Assembly: GCF_000964425.1 (NCBI RefSeq)
Contig: NZ_BANF01000013.1
Location: 1 to 49,646 of the forward strand
Origin: Komagataeibacter intermedius TF2
GTDB lineage: Bacteria > Pseudomonadota > Alphaproteobacteria > Acetobacterales > Acetobacteraceae
DNA length: 49,646 bases
Direction of reading: 5' to 3'
Shown here: positions 7,740 through 16,276 of the stretch, piece after piece
Position numbering within the stretch: the stretch's first letter is position 1
Layout of the letters: the number at the start of each line of letters is the position of its first letter
The notes under the pieces: generated by a model
Database searches by the model: none
What the model saw: only the letters and a program-made list of their open reading frames with translations
Told to the model about the DNA's origin: nothing
Program-made: the position numbers and the translations under genes

Positions 7740-8948
7740 TTATTGCGGGACAGGCGAACAGATGCTGGAAACCGGCTGGTCCGCCATGACCTTTTTCGTA
7801 AAGATTTCGGAATCCGGCAGGGACGCCAGAACGGTTTGGGAATGATCCAGTCCCCTGTACAGATGGGCCTCTACCGTGCTGCCCGCAGCGCAGGCGTCAT
7901 GCACCAGCAGAAGCTGCCCGGCCGTCGCCACGTCGCGGTCCTCGCTACCGGTTCCAATAAAGACAGGGCGTGACAGTTTGAGTGTCGGATACATCATGGC
8001 CTGAAACACCGGGGCCAGAAGCCGGACCGCCTGCGGCCGCAGGATGGCGGCCGTGGTCAGGCCAGCCCTGTTCACCGCGTCTTCAAGCTGGAAAATGCAT
8101 GTATTGTCCACCATCCGGTAAAACGGCATGGCCTGCGGAGTAAAAACATCCTCAGGCTGGAAATGGGGATCAATCCCGGCTTCACCCGCCGCCATCAGCA
8201 GGACATAGGTCGCAAGTGGATCAGGTCGGGACGTGGACGCCATGGCGACAGCAGGCAGGGTCTGCATGACGGCGGGTGACATATAGGGCACACCGGTTGC
8301 AACCGTGCCCCGCACATTGATTTCGGGCGCGTAAAGAGGCGCGTACCCGGCGGACGCGAAAGCCCCCGCCCCGCCCTGCGACTGCCCGACAATCATGACC
8401 CGGTCTGCCAGGTTGGGCAGGCTGCCCAGTGCCGCCCGCACGGAATCCAGCACGCCATATGCCTCGACACGGGCATTGAGGTAAGGGTGCGGACCCGGCG
8501 TGCCCAACCCTTCGTAATCCGTTGCGACAATGGCGAAACCCCGCTTCAGCCACGCCGACAGGTAGGCCGTATCGCGCGGCGTATGGACATTGACGGACGG
8601 AGCGCACCGATCGGCATTGCCAACCGTTCCATGCGCCCAGGCGACAACGGGCCATCCGCCCGCGGGTGGCCTGCCCGACGGGTAGTACACAGCACCGGAT
8701 ACGGTGACCGTGCCCTTGCCCGTTACGCCATCGGTTGACGTGTACAGGATATGATAGGCTGCCCCCTGCCCCGGCAGCCCCAGGGCGGGCGCCAGTGGCG
8801 TGTATTCAGTCATGTGTCCGGGCGTCGGGCCTGCCTGCACCGGCCCGGACAGGTCGCCCGCCGCCATGGCGGAACCTGCGCCGGTTACGGCCAGCAGAAG
8901 GGTCAACACAGCTTTTTTATACGACGCGCGTAACACGACACTCTCCAT
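7740..8948 (-). CDS. Secreted alpha/beta-hydrolase, lipase/esterase (LIP family)
   Basis: A 402-residue protein starting at the ATG at 8948, where a signal peptide begins (KKAVLTLLLAVTGAGSAMA). The open frame continues upstream, but that stretch looks noncoding. A GTG at codon 5, with GGAGAG in front, is an alternative start. The nucleophile elbow is GQSQGG (VMIVGQSQGGAGAFASAG). Probable acid and base residues are the Asp in TGSEDRDV and the His in GLDHSQT, as in secretory lipases of the LIP/prolyl-oligopeptidase-like group. A WAHGTVG motif matches the oxyanion-hole region. It likely hydrolyses esters in the periplasm or medium. The divergent TetR gene is a plausible regulator. Confidence 0.82.
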   Translation of the reverse strand: MESVVLRASYKKAVLTLLLAVTGAGSAMAAGDLSGPVQAGPTPGHMTEYTPLAPALGLPGQGAAYHILYTSTDGVTGKGTVTVSGAVYYPSGRPPAGGWPVVAWAHGTVGNADRCAPSVNVHTPRDTAYLSAWLKRGFAIVATDYEGLGTPGPHPYLNARVEAYGVLDSVRAALGSLPNLADRVMIVGQSQGGAGAFASAGYAPLYAPEINVRGTVATGVPYMSPAVMQTLPAVAMASTSRPDPLATYVLLMAAGEAGIDPHFQPEDVFTPQAMPFYRMVDNTCIFQLEDAVNRAGLTTAAILRPQAVRLLAPVFQAMMYPTLKLSRPVFIGTGSEDRDVATAGQLLLVHDACAAGSTVEAHLYRGLDHSQTVLASLPDSEIFTKKVMADQPVSSICSPVPQ

Positions 8949-9266
8949 CCGGGTGGAAAAATGGCAGGCTGGTGCCTGACACAGTTCCACGTGACCAAAT
9001 ATGTACCGGGACATTTCGTGCACTGTCCGGCTTTGCGCCGCAGGCAGGCATGAACGGGCAGGACCGTTGCGTGCAGGAGAAGGGGCATGACGCCCTTCCG
9101 CCCCCGTGGCTCGACATGATCCGATACTCGTGGCAGAACCCATTGCCTGTCAATGTTACGGGCATGAAAGGCGCGCACGCCCATGCCGGACAGGACCCAC
9201 CGTTTTCTCGCGTCTTGAATGTTCACGATGCGCTGCTGCATGATGACCCGGACAAGAGGAGATTGA
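8949..9266. promoter_or_regulatory. Divergent promoter region, lipase / tetR
   Basis: A 318-base gap between divergent genes. Inverted repeat GGACA (9009-9013) / TGTCC (9024-9028), with a 10-base spacer, is a candidate operator for the adjacent TetR. I see no convincing gene or riboswitch here. Confidence 0.4.
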
Positions 9267-9917
9267 ATGAAGCCCATCGCCCCCACCCTTTCCCCCAAGC
9301 CGGGCCTGCGTGAACGCAAGCAGGCGCGCGCGCGCACCACACTGATTGCCGAGGCGATGCGGCTGTTTTCCGCCCAGGGGTATGATCAGACCACGGTGGA
9401 TGAGATTGCCGACGCCGCCGAAGTGTCGCGCCGCACCCTGTTCCGCATGTTCGAGACCAAGGGCGATATCGTGCTGGCATGGACGCGGGGCATGACCCAG
9501 ACGCTGAATGATGCGCTGGCGACCTGCCCTGACGACATGCACCCGGCGGATGCGATGATGCATGCCTTCACGTCACTGGTACCCCGGATCGCGGCAAACC
9601 GGCAGGATACCTATGCTTTTGTCTATCTGATTGAAAAGACGCCTTCGCTTCAGACTGTCAGCCTGCAGAAATATGGCAAGTGGGAAGACTGTCTGGCGGA
9701 AGGACTGGCGAAGCGGATCACCGAACGCAGGAACCGCCGCATGGCGGCGCGCCTGATGGCACGGGGCGGTATCGCCATTTTCCGTACGGCGCTGGATGAA
9801 TGGATCAGGCTGAAGGGACGACCCGCACTGGTGCCGCTTTTGCAGAAAACATACGAACTGCAGGCGTCACTCTGGCCCGATCATGACGACGACGGGCCAG
9901 AAAAAGACGCTGCCTGA
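9267..9917 (+). CDS. TetR-family transcriptional regulator
   Basis: A 216-residue regulator with a clear N-terminal DNA-binding domain: LIAEAMRLFSAQGYDQTTVDEIADAAEVSRRTLFRMFETKGDI (about residues 26-68). It is of the actinobacterial/mycofactocin-like style, with an RxxR-rich leader (LRERKQARAR). The helical C-terminal domain is of unknown ligand specificity. The start is supported by the ribosome-binding sequence AGAGGAG 5-6 bases before the ATG. It is divergent from the lipase gene, so regulation of that gene or of itself is the simplest hypothesis. Its TGA lies in the stem of a terminator hairpin shared with the convergent ndh gene. Confidence 0.9.
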   Translation: MKPIAPTLSPKPGLRERKQARARTTLIAEAMRLFSAQGYDQTTVDEIADAAEVSRRTLFRMFETKGDIVLAWTRGMTQTLNDALATCPDDMHPADAMMHAFTSLVPRIAANRQDTYAFVYLIEKTPSLQTVSLQKYGKWEDCLAEGLAKRITERRNRRMAARLMARGGIAIFRTALDEWIRLKGRPALVPLLQKTYELQASLWPDHDDDGPEKDAA

Positions 9918-9930
9918 CGGGCAGGCAGCG
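9908..9930 (-). terminator. Intrinsic terminator of ndh copy 1
   Basis: Perfect 9-bp stem CGCTGCCTG (9908-9916) / CAGGCAGCG (9922-9930), loop ACGGG. On the minus strand it is followed by TCTTTTTC, as expected for termination of ndh. It overlaps the convergent tetR stop and may work in both directions. Confidence 0.75.
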
Positions 9931-9949
9931 GTAAAAAGGACCGCGTGCG

Positions 9950-11230
9950 TCAGTCCAGACGCACGGACGGACGGACAAACACGTCCAGCCAGTCAACAAG
10001 GCAGGACATAAGGCCGCGGAACGTGCCGTAGATTTCGAACTGGTGCTGGCGATACAGCATCAGGTGGACCATGCGCGCGCTGATGCCACGCAGCCAGCCC
10101 CCACCGAATACCTTGCCACCGGGGAAGGTTCCCCAGCCGTTGTAGTCACCCAGCGCCACGACCGCACCCTTGTTATGGAAGGCGAATGCCGGAATTGGAC
10201 GGCCATTGATCCATGCAGGCATGTAACGGGCCAGATGGTGGGCCTGCTGCCGGGCCGCCTGCGCGGTGGGGGCCACGGGTTTTTCCGCAATGAAGGCACA
10301 GTCGCCCATGGCGAAGATGCTGTCATCTTCCACAAGCTGCAATGTCGGGCGGACTTCCAGCTGACCGGAGCGCGACAGCTTCAGTTCACCGAATTTGCGC
10401 GTGACATCGGGTGCCTTCACACCTGCCGCCCAGACACGCAGCGTCGCGGGAATGCGCGTGCCGTCCTTGAGCATGAAGCCCTTGTCATCCGCACCGCTGA
10501 CCATGGCGGACGTCTGTACCTTGACGCCGATGGCCTCCAGTTCCTTCTGCGCGGCGGCGGACACGGCCTCGGGGAAGGCCGGCAGGATGCGCGGACCCGC
10601 TTCAAGCAGGGTAATATTCAGCTTGGGCGGCTTCTTGCCGAATGTATAAAGGGAGGCAAGGCCAAGCGCCTTGTGCAGTTCGGCCGCAAGCTGCGTGCCC
10701 GTGGCGCCACCGCCGACAATTGCGATGTCAAGCTGCTCGTTATTCCCGAAGGCCTTGAGCAGTTCCGCGCGGAAACGGTCGTTGAAGCCGTTGGCATCGA
10801 CAAGGTTGTCAATGAACAGGCAGTTTTCGGCAACGCCCGGGGTGCCGAAATCATTCGCGCGGCTGCCGATGGACAGCACCAGCGCGTCATATTCCAGCTT
10901 GCGTTCATCCAGGATCACCTCGCCCGTGGGTTCGACAACCGGGGCCAGCGTGATGGTCTTGGCCTTGCGATCCATGCCCGAGATCTCACCGGGCCAGAAA
11001 TCGAAATGGTGGCGGCTGGCCTGGGAAAGGAAGCTTATGCGGTCATTCTCGTTCGCTGCGGTGCCTGCGGCAAAGCAGTGCAGCATGGGCTTCCACACGT
11101 GGGCGAAGCTTTTGTCCACCAGTGTGATTTCCGCCCGGCCCGACTTGCCGATGGAATTACCCAGACGGGTTGCCAGCGCCAGTCCGGCAACGCCACCCCC
11201 AACAATAACGACCCGAAACTTTTGTGCCAT
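9950..11230 (-). CDS. ndh: Type II NADH dehydrogenase (NDH-2), copy 1
   Basis: A 426-residue flavoprotein that oxidises NADH and reduces ubiquinone at the inner membrane face without pumping protons. The N-terminal FAD-binding Rossmann motif is VVIVGGGVAGLALATRLGN (about 8-26). The NAD-binding motif is DIAIVGGGATGTQLAAELHKAL (about 165-185). The FAD-contact segment IFAMGDCAFI and a C-terminal amphipathic membrane-binding region (VHLMLYRQHQFEIYG) are present. The start at 11230 is chosen for the GGAGG ribosome-binding site just upstream. A second copy at 20677-21963, in the same orientation, matches at roughly four of five positions by eye. Upstream lies an aldehyde dehydrogenase on the same strand, separated by a strong hairpin, so this gene probably has its own promoter. 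Confidence 0.92.
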   Translation of the reverse strand: MAQKFRVVIVGGGVAGLALATRLGNSIGKSGRAEITLVDKSFAHVWKPMLHCFAAGTAANENDRISFLSQASRHHFDFWPGEISGMDRKAKTITLAPVVEPTGEVILDERKLEYDALVLSIGSRANDFGTPGVAENCLFIDNLVDANGFNDRFRAELLKAFGNNEQLDIAIVGGGATGTQLAAELHKALGLASLYTFGKKPPKLNITLLEAGPRILPAFPEAVSAAAQKELEAIGVKVQTSAMVSGADDKGFMLKDGTRIPATLRVWAAGVKAPDVTRKFGELKLSRSGQLEVRPTLQLVEDDSIFAMGDCAFIAEKPVAPTAQAARQQAHHLARYMPAWINGRPIPAFAFHNKGAVVALGDYNGWGTFPGGKVFGGGWLRGISARMVHLMLYRQHQFEIYGTFRGLMSCLVDWLDVFVRPSVRLD

Positions 11231-11251
11231 CCTACGTCCCTCCAACCCTGC

Positions 11252-11266
11252 CGCACAGCGCCCCGG
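11252..11266 (-). promoter_or_regulatory. 5'-leader block shared by both ndh copies (copy 1)
   Basis: Plus-strand CGCACAGCGCCCCGG lies 22 bases upstream of the ndh start. The identical 15 bases occur 24 bases upstream of the second ndh start (21987-22001), while neighbouring leader sequence differs. It could be a regulatory or RNA element, or simply retained duplication. Confidence 0.4.
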
Positions 11267-11355
11267 CCCCTGTGGGACACACCCTGTCGCATGCATGATA
11301 AATCAAAAACAACCCATATCCTCTTACCCTGCCCGCATGGGGGTACGACACCGGA

Positions 11356-11385
11356 CGGCCGGGCCGGAAAAAACCGGCCCGGCCG
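11356..11385 (-). terminator. Strong hairpin after aldehyde dehydrogenase gene
   Basis: Perfect 12-bp stem CGGCCGGGCCGG (11356-11367) / CCGGCCCGGCCG (11374-11385), with a six-base A (T on the minus strand) loop. It lies 45 bases after the aldB stop and before ndh. No U-tract follows, so it may terminate incompletely or act as an mRNA stabiliser. Confidence 0.6.
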
Positions 11386-11429
11386 CCCCCTGCCCATCAG
11401 GGCTGTGCGATTTTCACCGCGTCAGCGGA

Positions 11430-12941
11430 TCAAAAGAAGCCGCGCTTCTTGTCGCTGTAGCTGACCAGCATGTTCTTGGTCTGCTGATAGTGCTCAAGCA
11501 CCATCTTGTGGGTTTCACGGCCGATACCGGACTTCTTGTATCCGCCGAACGCCGCATGCGCGGGATAGACATGATAGCAGTTGATCCAGACGCGGCCGGC
11601 TTCCAGCCCGCGACCCATGCGGTAGCAGGTGTTGGCATCACGGCTCCACACACCCGAGCCAAGGCCGAAGGGGGTGTCGTTGGCGATGGCCAGCGCTTCT
11701 TCTTCCGTCTTGAAGGTCGTCACGGCCAGAACCGGGCCAAAGATCTCTTCCTGGAAGATGCGCATCTTGTTGTTGCCCTTGAACACGGTCGGCTGCACGT
11801 AGCACCCGTTGTTCAGGTCACCGCCAAGATCCGGACGGCCGCCACCGGTCAGCAGCTGGGCGCCTTCGCCCTTGCCGATGTCGATGTAGGACAGGATCTT
11901 TTCCTGATGACCGTGCGAGTTCTGCGCGCCCATCATGGTGTTGGGGTCAAGCGGGTTGCCCTGGCGGATGGCCTTGATGCGGGGCAGCGCGCGTTCCATG
12001 AACTTCTCATAGATCGATTCATGAACCAGCGCACGACTGGGGCACGAACAGATCTGGCCCTGGTTGAGGGCGAACATGGTGAAGCCTTCGATCGCCTTGT
12101 CCAGGTAATCGTCATCATGGTCCATGATGTCGGCAAAGAAGATGTTCGGCGACTTGCCACCCAGTTCCAGCGTTGCCGGGATCAGGTGTTCGGCGGCGGC
12201 ATGCGCGATCATCTTGCCGGTCGGGGTGGACCCGGTGAAGGCAATCTTGGCAATGCGGTCGCTGTTGGACAGGGCCGCGCCCACGTCCTTGCCCAGACCG
12301 TTGACGATGTTCAGCGTGCCGGGCGGGAACAGGTCACCGATCAGCTCCATCAGCACCAGCATGGAAGCGGGCGTGCTTTCGGCGGGCTTCATGACCACGC
12401 AGTTACCGGCGACCAGTGCGGGGGCCAGCTTCCACGAACCCATCAGCAGCGGGAAGTTCCACGGAATGATCTGGGCCACAACGCCCAGGGGCTCATGGAA
12501 ATGGTAGGCGATGGTGGTGGCGTCGATCTCGCTCAGCGTGCCTTCCTGGGCGCGGATGCAGCCAGCGAAGTAACGGAAATGATCGATGGCCAGCGGAATG
12601 TCGGCGGTCAGGGTTTCACGGATGGGCTTGCCGTTGTCCCATGTCTCGGCCCGGGCGAGCAGGTCAAGGTTCTTTTCCATGACATCCGCTGCCTTGAGCA
12701 GGATCAGCGCGCGGTCGGCCGGCGCCATCTCGCCCCATGCGGCCTTCGCCTTGTGCGCGGCATCAAGTGCCAGCTCTACATCCGCGGCGGTGGAAGCGGG
12801 GACTTCACACAGCACGCGACCATCCACGGGGGATGTATTGGTCAGGTAATGACCCTCAACCGGGGCGACCCACTTGCCGCCGATGTAGTTGCCGTAACGG
12901 GCCTTGAACGGGGGGGCTGCTGATATGCTATCTGATGACAT
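11430..12941 (-). CDS. aldB: NAD-dependent aldehyde dehydrogenase, AldB/ExaC type
   Basis: A 503-residue member of the aldehyde dehydrogenase superfamily, the usual length. The catalytic cysteine lies in [14 protein letters not shown], whose C-x-C-PSR form is diagnostic of the AldB/ExaC acetaldehyde dehydrogenase group. The general base glutamate is in [10 protein letters not shown]. The cofactor loop [10 protein letters not shown] and the C-terminal [20 protein letters not shown] also match AldB. It oxidises acetaldehyde and related aldehydes to acids with NAD(P)+ in the cytoplasm. In acetic acid bacteria this complements the membrane-bound quinoprotein enzymes. The neighbouring ndh would re-oxidise the NADH. 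The start follows a GGAG about 11 bases upstream, and a long AT-rich noncoding region precedes the gene. Confidence 0.9.
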   Translation of the reverse strand: MSSDSISAAPPFKARYGNYIGGKWVAPVEGHYLTNTSPVDGRVLCEVPASTAADVELALDAAHKAKAAWGEMAPADRALILLKAADVMEKNLDLLARAETWDNGKPIRETLTADIPLAIDHFRYFAGCIRAQEGTLSEIDATTIAYHFHEPLGVVAQIIPWNFPLLMGSWKLAPALVAGNCVVMKPAESTPASMLVLMELIGDLFPPGTLNIVNGLGKDVGAALSNSDRIAKIAFTGSTPTGKMIAHAAAEHLIPATLELGGKSPNIFFADIMDHDDDYLDKAIEGFTMFALNQGQICSCPSRALVHESIYEKFMERALPRIKAIRQGNPLDPNTMMGAQNSHGHQEKILSYIDIGKGEGAQLLTGGGRPDLGGDLNNGCYVQPTVFKGNNKMRIFQEEIFGPVLAVTTFKTEEEALAIANDTPFGLGSGVWSRDANTCYRMGRGLEAGRVWINCYHVYPAHAAFGGYKKSGIGRETHKMVLEHYQQTKNMLVSYSDKKRGFF

Positions 12942-13793
12942 GGAAATATTACTCCAGAAATTATTTTCAAATCAGGGGAAAGAAAGACAATACGTATGAT
13001 TTTTGATTAGATCCCTCTAACCATTCCTGATTTTTACAGTAAACCCAAAACACAGTCATGGATCTGGTCTGGATGACAGTCCCGTTCGCACGGCAATCAT
13101 GTTGTCTGAACATGGTCGCCTTTTGAACCGGGCCGCCTTCTGGACACACCCCGGTATCTGCCGGGGCACCATCTATATTCACCGATATATAGACAGAGCC
13201 AAAACCGCAAGCTGAAACAAGGTAACGTAACCGTGAGTTATGCATCTGGTGTCATAAGCCCCACGGTGTAAGTGGTTATATATCAGCATGTTATGTTTAT
13301 TTTTTCCGGGAATATTTAATTTTTGTGTCTTAACCCCCCTCTCCCGAAATGATCGCACCTGGTGCATATGGACACTTGGTGACACAAATTTTTCATACGG
13401 GTCAGCACGGCGCGGGCAGGGTATTTCCCATCCCGGCGAGTCATGCCACGGGACATGGTCAATTCCCGCGCAAAGCGGAATATACTTATAAATAAATGTA
13501 TTATGCAGCCCCCTGCCGATACATTCCTGTCCATTGCAGAACAGGACGCGCCTCATGATGCTTCGCATGGCGGGAGCAGCCCCATCATGACAGGACAGTA
13601 AACATGCGTCGGGCCACCCTGTGGCAACAGGGCGCATGATGATCCGGCAGGTCAGGCGAAATGGCAGACAGCCCGTGCAGGGAATGGAACCGTATGGCTC
13701 ACCTGCCCTGCCAGATAATGTCGCGATGGGAAAGAATAGGGAAATACGTGAACGGCCCGTCAATGACAGGGGCGTTGCTTCTGAAAACAGCAA
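12942..13793. other. Gene-poor intergenic region upstream of aldB
   Basis: About 850 bases without a frame that looks like a real protein: possible translations are Cys/His/Arg-rich with no domain. Visible structure: hairpin CCCCGG/CCGGGG at 13149-13166, hairpin CCCTGT/ACAGGG at 13617-13632, and AT-rich stretches around 12960-13020 and 13280-13325. It probably holds the aldB promoter; an sRNA or decayed sequence is possible. Confidence 0.4.
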
Positions 13794-13825
13794 CACCCGG
13801 AAACTGCGTTACAGTTGCCCGGGTG
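13794..13825 (-). terminator. Terminator of the alginate-porin operon
   Basis: Stem CACCCGG+AACTG (13794-13806) pairs with CAGTT+CCGGGTG (13812-13825), with one small bulge and loop CGTTA. On the minus strand it is followed by TTGCTGTTTTC. It lies about 88 bases after the small membrane-protein gene, consistent with operon end. Confidence 0.6.
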
Positions 13826-13912
13826 CCAATGCCACTTTTTATTGTGCACGTTATTGTGCACGGGCACGATACCCGATCAGGCAGATACAGACATCCTGCG
13901 TGCCAACCGGGG

Positions 13913-14071
13913 TCAATACCTGAACAGGGAGGACGTGGCAGAGGGCAGATCCCCCAGCGTAAGGCCACCACTCAAAACGGCATAACACACGCCAACAATC
14001 GTACAGAACGGCACACAGGCCAGAAGGATATAGGGCACGCCGCCCTGCAGCATGTATGTTTTACGGTCCAT
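13913..14071 (-). CDS. Small single-span membrane protein downstream of alginate-type porin
   Basis: A 52-residue frame (ATG at 14071, TGA at 13913-13915). It starts 27 bases after the porin stop on the same strand, behind the ribosome-binding sequence AAGGAAT. The protein begins MDRKTYMLQGGVPYILLACV. One hydrophobic helix spans about residues 12-34 and includes Cys19, Cys23 and Cys29. A short polar tail follows (LGDLPSATSSLFRY). Spacing, ribosome-binding site and a terminator after the stop argue that it is a real gene of the porin operon. I do not recognise a family. It could be an inner-membrane accessory of the porin, or a small stress peptide. No function is assigned. Confidence 0.6.
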   Translation of the reverse strand: MDRKTYMLQGGVPYILLACVPFCTIVGVCYAVLSGGLTLGDLPSATSSLFRY

Positions 14072-14098
14072 TGGTTCATATTCCTTTCTATTTTACCG

Positions 14099-15862
14099 TC
14101 AGAACCGGAATACAAAATTCGACTGGTAATACGTTCCGCTGGAGCCACCGGCTTCATTAAGTGAACGCGAGGTCATGAAACGGGACACATACTGCGTCCA
14201 TGACACATGTGTATTGATCTGCCAGGCCACGGACGCCTGCGGCGCCATGCCAATAAATTTCCCCCGGAAATTACCGGCAAACTTGTAAAACCCCGAGGAT
14301 CGGTAAACAGGATCATTCACACTGTCACGCCAGAACAGGGGATACTTGATCTGGATGCTGACAGATTTGAATGGCGTAATACGGATCAGGGGGGCAAAGC
14401 TGATCAGGTTGGACCCGGTCATGTAGGTTGTGGTGTCGAGATAGTTGGTCTGCGGATTAAAGGGGGAAATATAGGTGCCAATCGTGCCGGACCGGTCATT
14501 GGAATTGCCGCCCGAATACACATCCGTCTGGATACCCGCGAATGTATTGAACGTTTTGTCCGAAAACCGGTACCCTAATGAGGAATTGATGGCATAAGCA
14601 CTGACATTGCGTGCCTGCGTTGTCCCTGACTGGCGGAATACGCCACCCTGCCAGATTCCACCGACCGAGAATTCAATCGGTCCGGCAAGTCCATGCCACC
14701 GCATACCAAAATTATTGCGCGTGTTGGACCCCGTGACCGAAGTATTATTCGGCCCCGCGATCGCGCCAGCGGACCCATTCAGCTTGTAGCCGATATAAAA
14801 GGCGTCAACGAAGGAATATCCCTTCTGCCCCATGAAGGTGAAATCCGGTGGCGCCCACGTCGTGTTGAAACCGTAAAGCCGCGTGGCATAATTTTCGGTA
14901 TCATGAAACATCTTGTTTTCACTGTCGTATGTCTGCACGAAATCCCAACCGTCAATACGGATGCGTTTCCAGACCATGTAGGCGCGGAACCCGTCCCATG
15001 ACAGCGGCACATTTGGCGTTTCGCGGTTGTACAGCATGTACGATGGCGCATCGAGAAACTGCTGCCGACCGAACATGAACCCGCTTTTCGCCCCCAGCAT
15101 GTTCCAGCGTACCTCGGCAAAGGCCTGCTGCGCGTCCAGACGCTTGCGGTAGGTCGACCCATAACCGTACCCGCCCCAGCCTGCGGCATCAGCATTGACC
15201 AGCTGGCCGAAAAAGCGCAGGTGCGACCCGATATGCAGGTCCGCGCCATACAGGTTGCGTACGGCAAAACGACCGGAATCATTGGGCTTCTGCGTTCCCA
15301 GTTGCGGGCGGCTTTCAAACCAGTTCCGCAGGCGCGTCTCGCCCGAAAAACTGATCCAGACATTCCCGCTGCGCGTCAGGGGGATGTATTTCAGCACGTC
15401 AAAGGGATCATTGCGTTTTTTCCGGTCGCGCAGATTGCTCCAGTCTTCCGCCCAGGGGGCCACGCCATAGCGACCCACCGGGCCAAAGCCTGCGGCTTCC
15501 CCATTCCCGCGATTGAATACGCCCCAGTCATACTGGTGGCCGTTCTTACGGTTTTCCGCGCCACTCATCCGCAGGGGCTGCCCCACCGGGTTGGCATGCG
15601 GATACACCTGAATGGGGGGACGTGGCGTTATATGCACCACCATGTTTTCAGGCTGGGAGTGCGTTTCCTGCCCTACCGGCACGACCGTCCCGGCCGTGCT
15701 GACGGGCATGGGACCGGCGGCATATGCCCCCTGCCCCATGGCGACAAGGCCGGTCGGCAGGCTGAGCAGCATGGCCAGCACCTGACAGTCCGTCGCCTTC
15801 CGGCCGCCGGCGCGGGCAGGTCGGTCGTTCAGGGTCACGGCTGACTTCAGGGATGGCAACAT
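14099..15862 (-). CDS. Alginate-export-family outer-membrane beta-barrel protein
   Basis: A 587-residue protein from the ATG at 15862; a GTG two codons earlier (15868) is an alternative, and neither has a strong ribosome-binding site. The signal peptide has a long charged n-region and a hydrophobic core ending AYA-AG near residue 48. The mature part is rich in alternating aromatic strands, such as SGETRLRNWFESRP and FGRQQFLDAPSYMLYNRETP, and ends in the outer-membrane signature F-V-F-R-F. This resembles the AlgE-like alginate_exp domain, although many members transport other substrates. It could carry a polysaccharide, an organic acid or small carbohydrates through the outer membrane. A small membrane protein gene follows directly. 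It is divergent from the sulfate importer. Confidence 0.75.
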   Translation of the reverse strand: MLPSLKSAVTLNDRPARAGGRKATDCQVLAMLLSLPTGLVAMGQGAYAAGPMPVSTAGTVVPVGQETHSQPENMVVHITPRPPIQVYPHANPVGQPLRMSGAENRKNGHQYDWGVFNRGNGEAAGFGPVGRYGVAPWAEDWSNLRDRKKRNDPFDVLKYIPLTRSGNVWISFSGETRLRNWFESRPQLGTQKPNDSGRFAVRNLYGADLHIGSHLRFFGQLVNADAAGWGGYGYGSTYRKRLDAQQAFAEVRWNMLGAKSGFMFGRQQFLDAPSYMLYNRETPNVPLSWDGFRAYMVWKRIRIDGWDFVQTYDSENKMFHDTENYATRLYGFNTTWAPPDFTFMGQKGYSFVDAFYIGYKLNGSAGAIAGPNNTSVTGSNTRNNFGMRWHGLAGPIEFSVGGIWQGGVFRQSGTTQARNVSAYAINSSLGYRFSDKTFNTFAGIQTDVYSGGNSNDRSGTIGTYISPFNPQTNYLDTTTYMTGSNLISFAPLIRITPFKSVSIQIKYPLFWRDSVNDPVYRSSGFYKFAGNFRGKFIGMAPQASVAWQINTHVSWTQYVSRFMTSRSLNEAGGSSGTYYQSNFVFRF

Positions 15863-15868
15863 TGTCAC

Positions 15869-16276
15869 ATACCACTTCGCTATATGCGGGATATACCGGC
15901 TTATTAAACACTAAACAATTACGTATTATGTTGATAAAGACACGTCAATGCGTATTTATGGATTTCCGGGAGGAAACTGCCGAAAATTGCGTTCCGTCAG
16001 GACAGATATTAAATACATCGTTGTTATTTAATGATATTTTTTGTTCCACAAACAGAACACCCATCACAATCGAGGTATTTTTGCCACATATAAAACGATA
16101 TGAATCGTATGATTGACAACGGCATTTTCCCGGAATAAAGATAATATAACGTTGTTTTTAGTGTTTTACATAAAGCACGTACACATGGAACAGGCAGGCG
16201 TGTCCACATACGCCCATCCTGCCCCCGAAACTAGATAACTTTTTAATATTTCCTTATATAACAAAGGAATATGTCG
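15869..16276. promoter_or_regulatory. Divergent promoter region, alginate-type porin / sulfate operon
   Basis: About 400 AT-rich bases. A TTGACA at 16113-16118 with TAAAGA 17 bases later (16136-16141) is a possible promoter for the sulfate operon. Inverted repeat ACGAT/ATCGT (16095-16108) just upstream could be an operator. No gene is convincing here. Confidence 0.35.

Noticed and set aside
10671-12923. A 750-codon open frame on the plus strand opposite ndh and aldB
   Set aside because: It is antisense to two confident enzyme genes and has low-complexity composition and no ribosome-binding context.
13179-13796. A 205-codon minus-strand frame in the aldB upstream region
   Set aside because: It has no domain, an odd Cys/His/Arg-rich composition and no good ribosome-binding site. 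It also overlaps hairpins and AT-rich promoter-like DNA. Kept only as an unexplained region.
15853-16116. An 87-codon plus-strand frame between the porin and sulfate operons
   Set aside because: It lies across the porin start and the AT-rich divergent promoter, and its translation resembles no protein.
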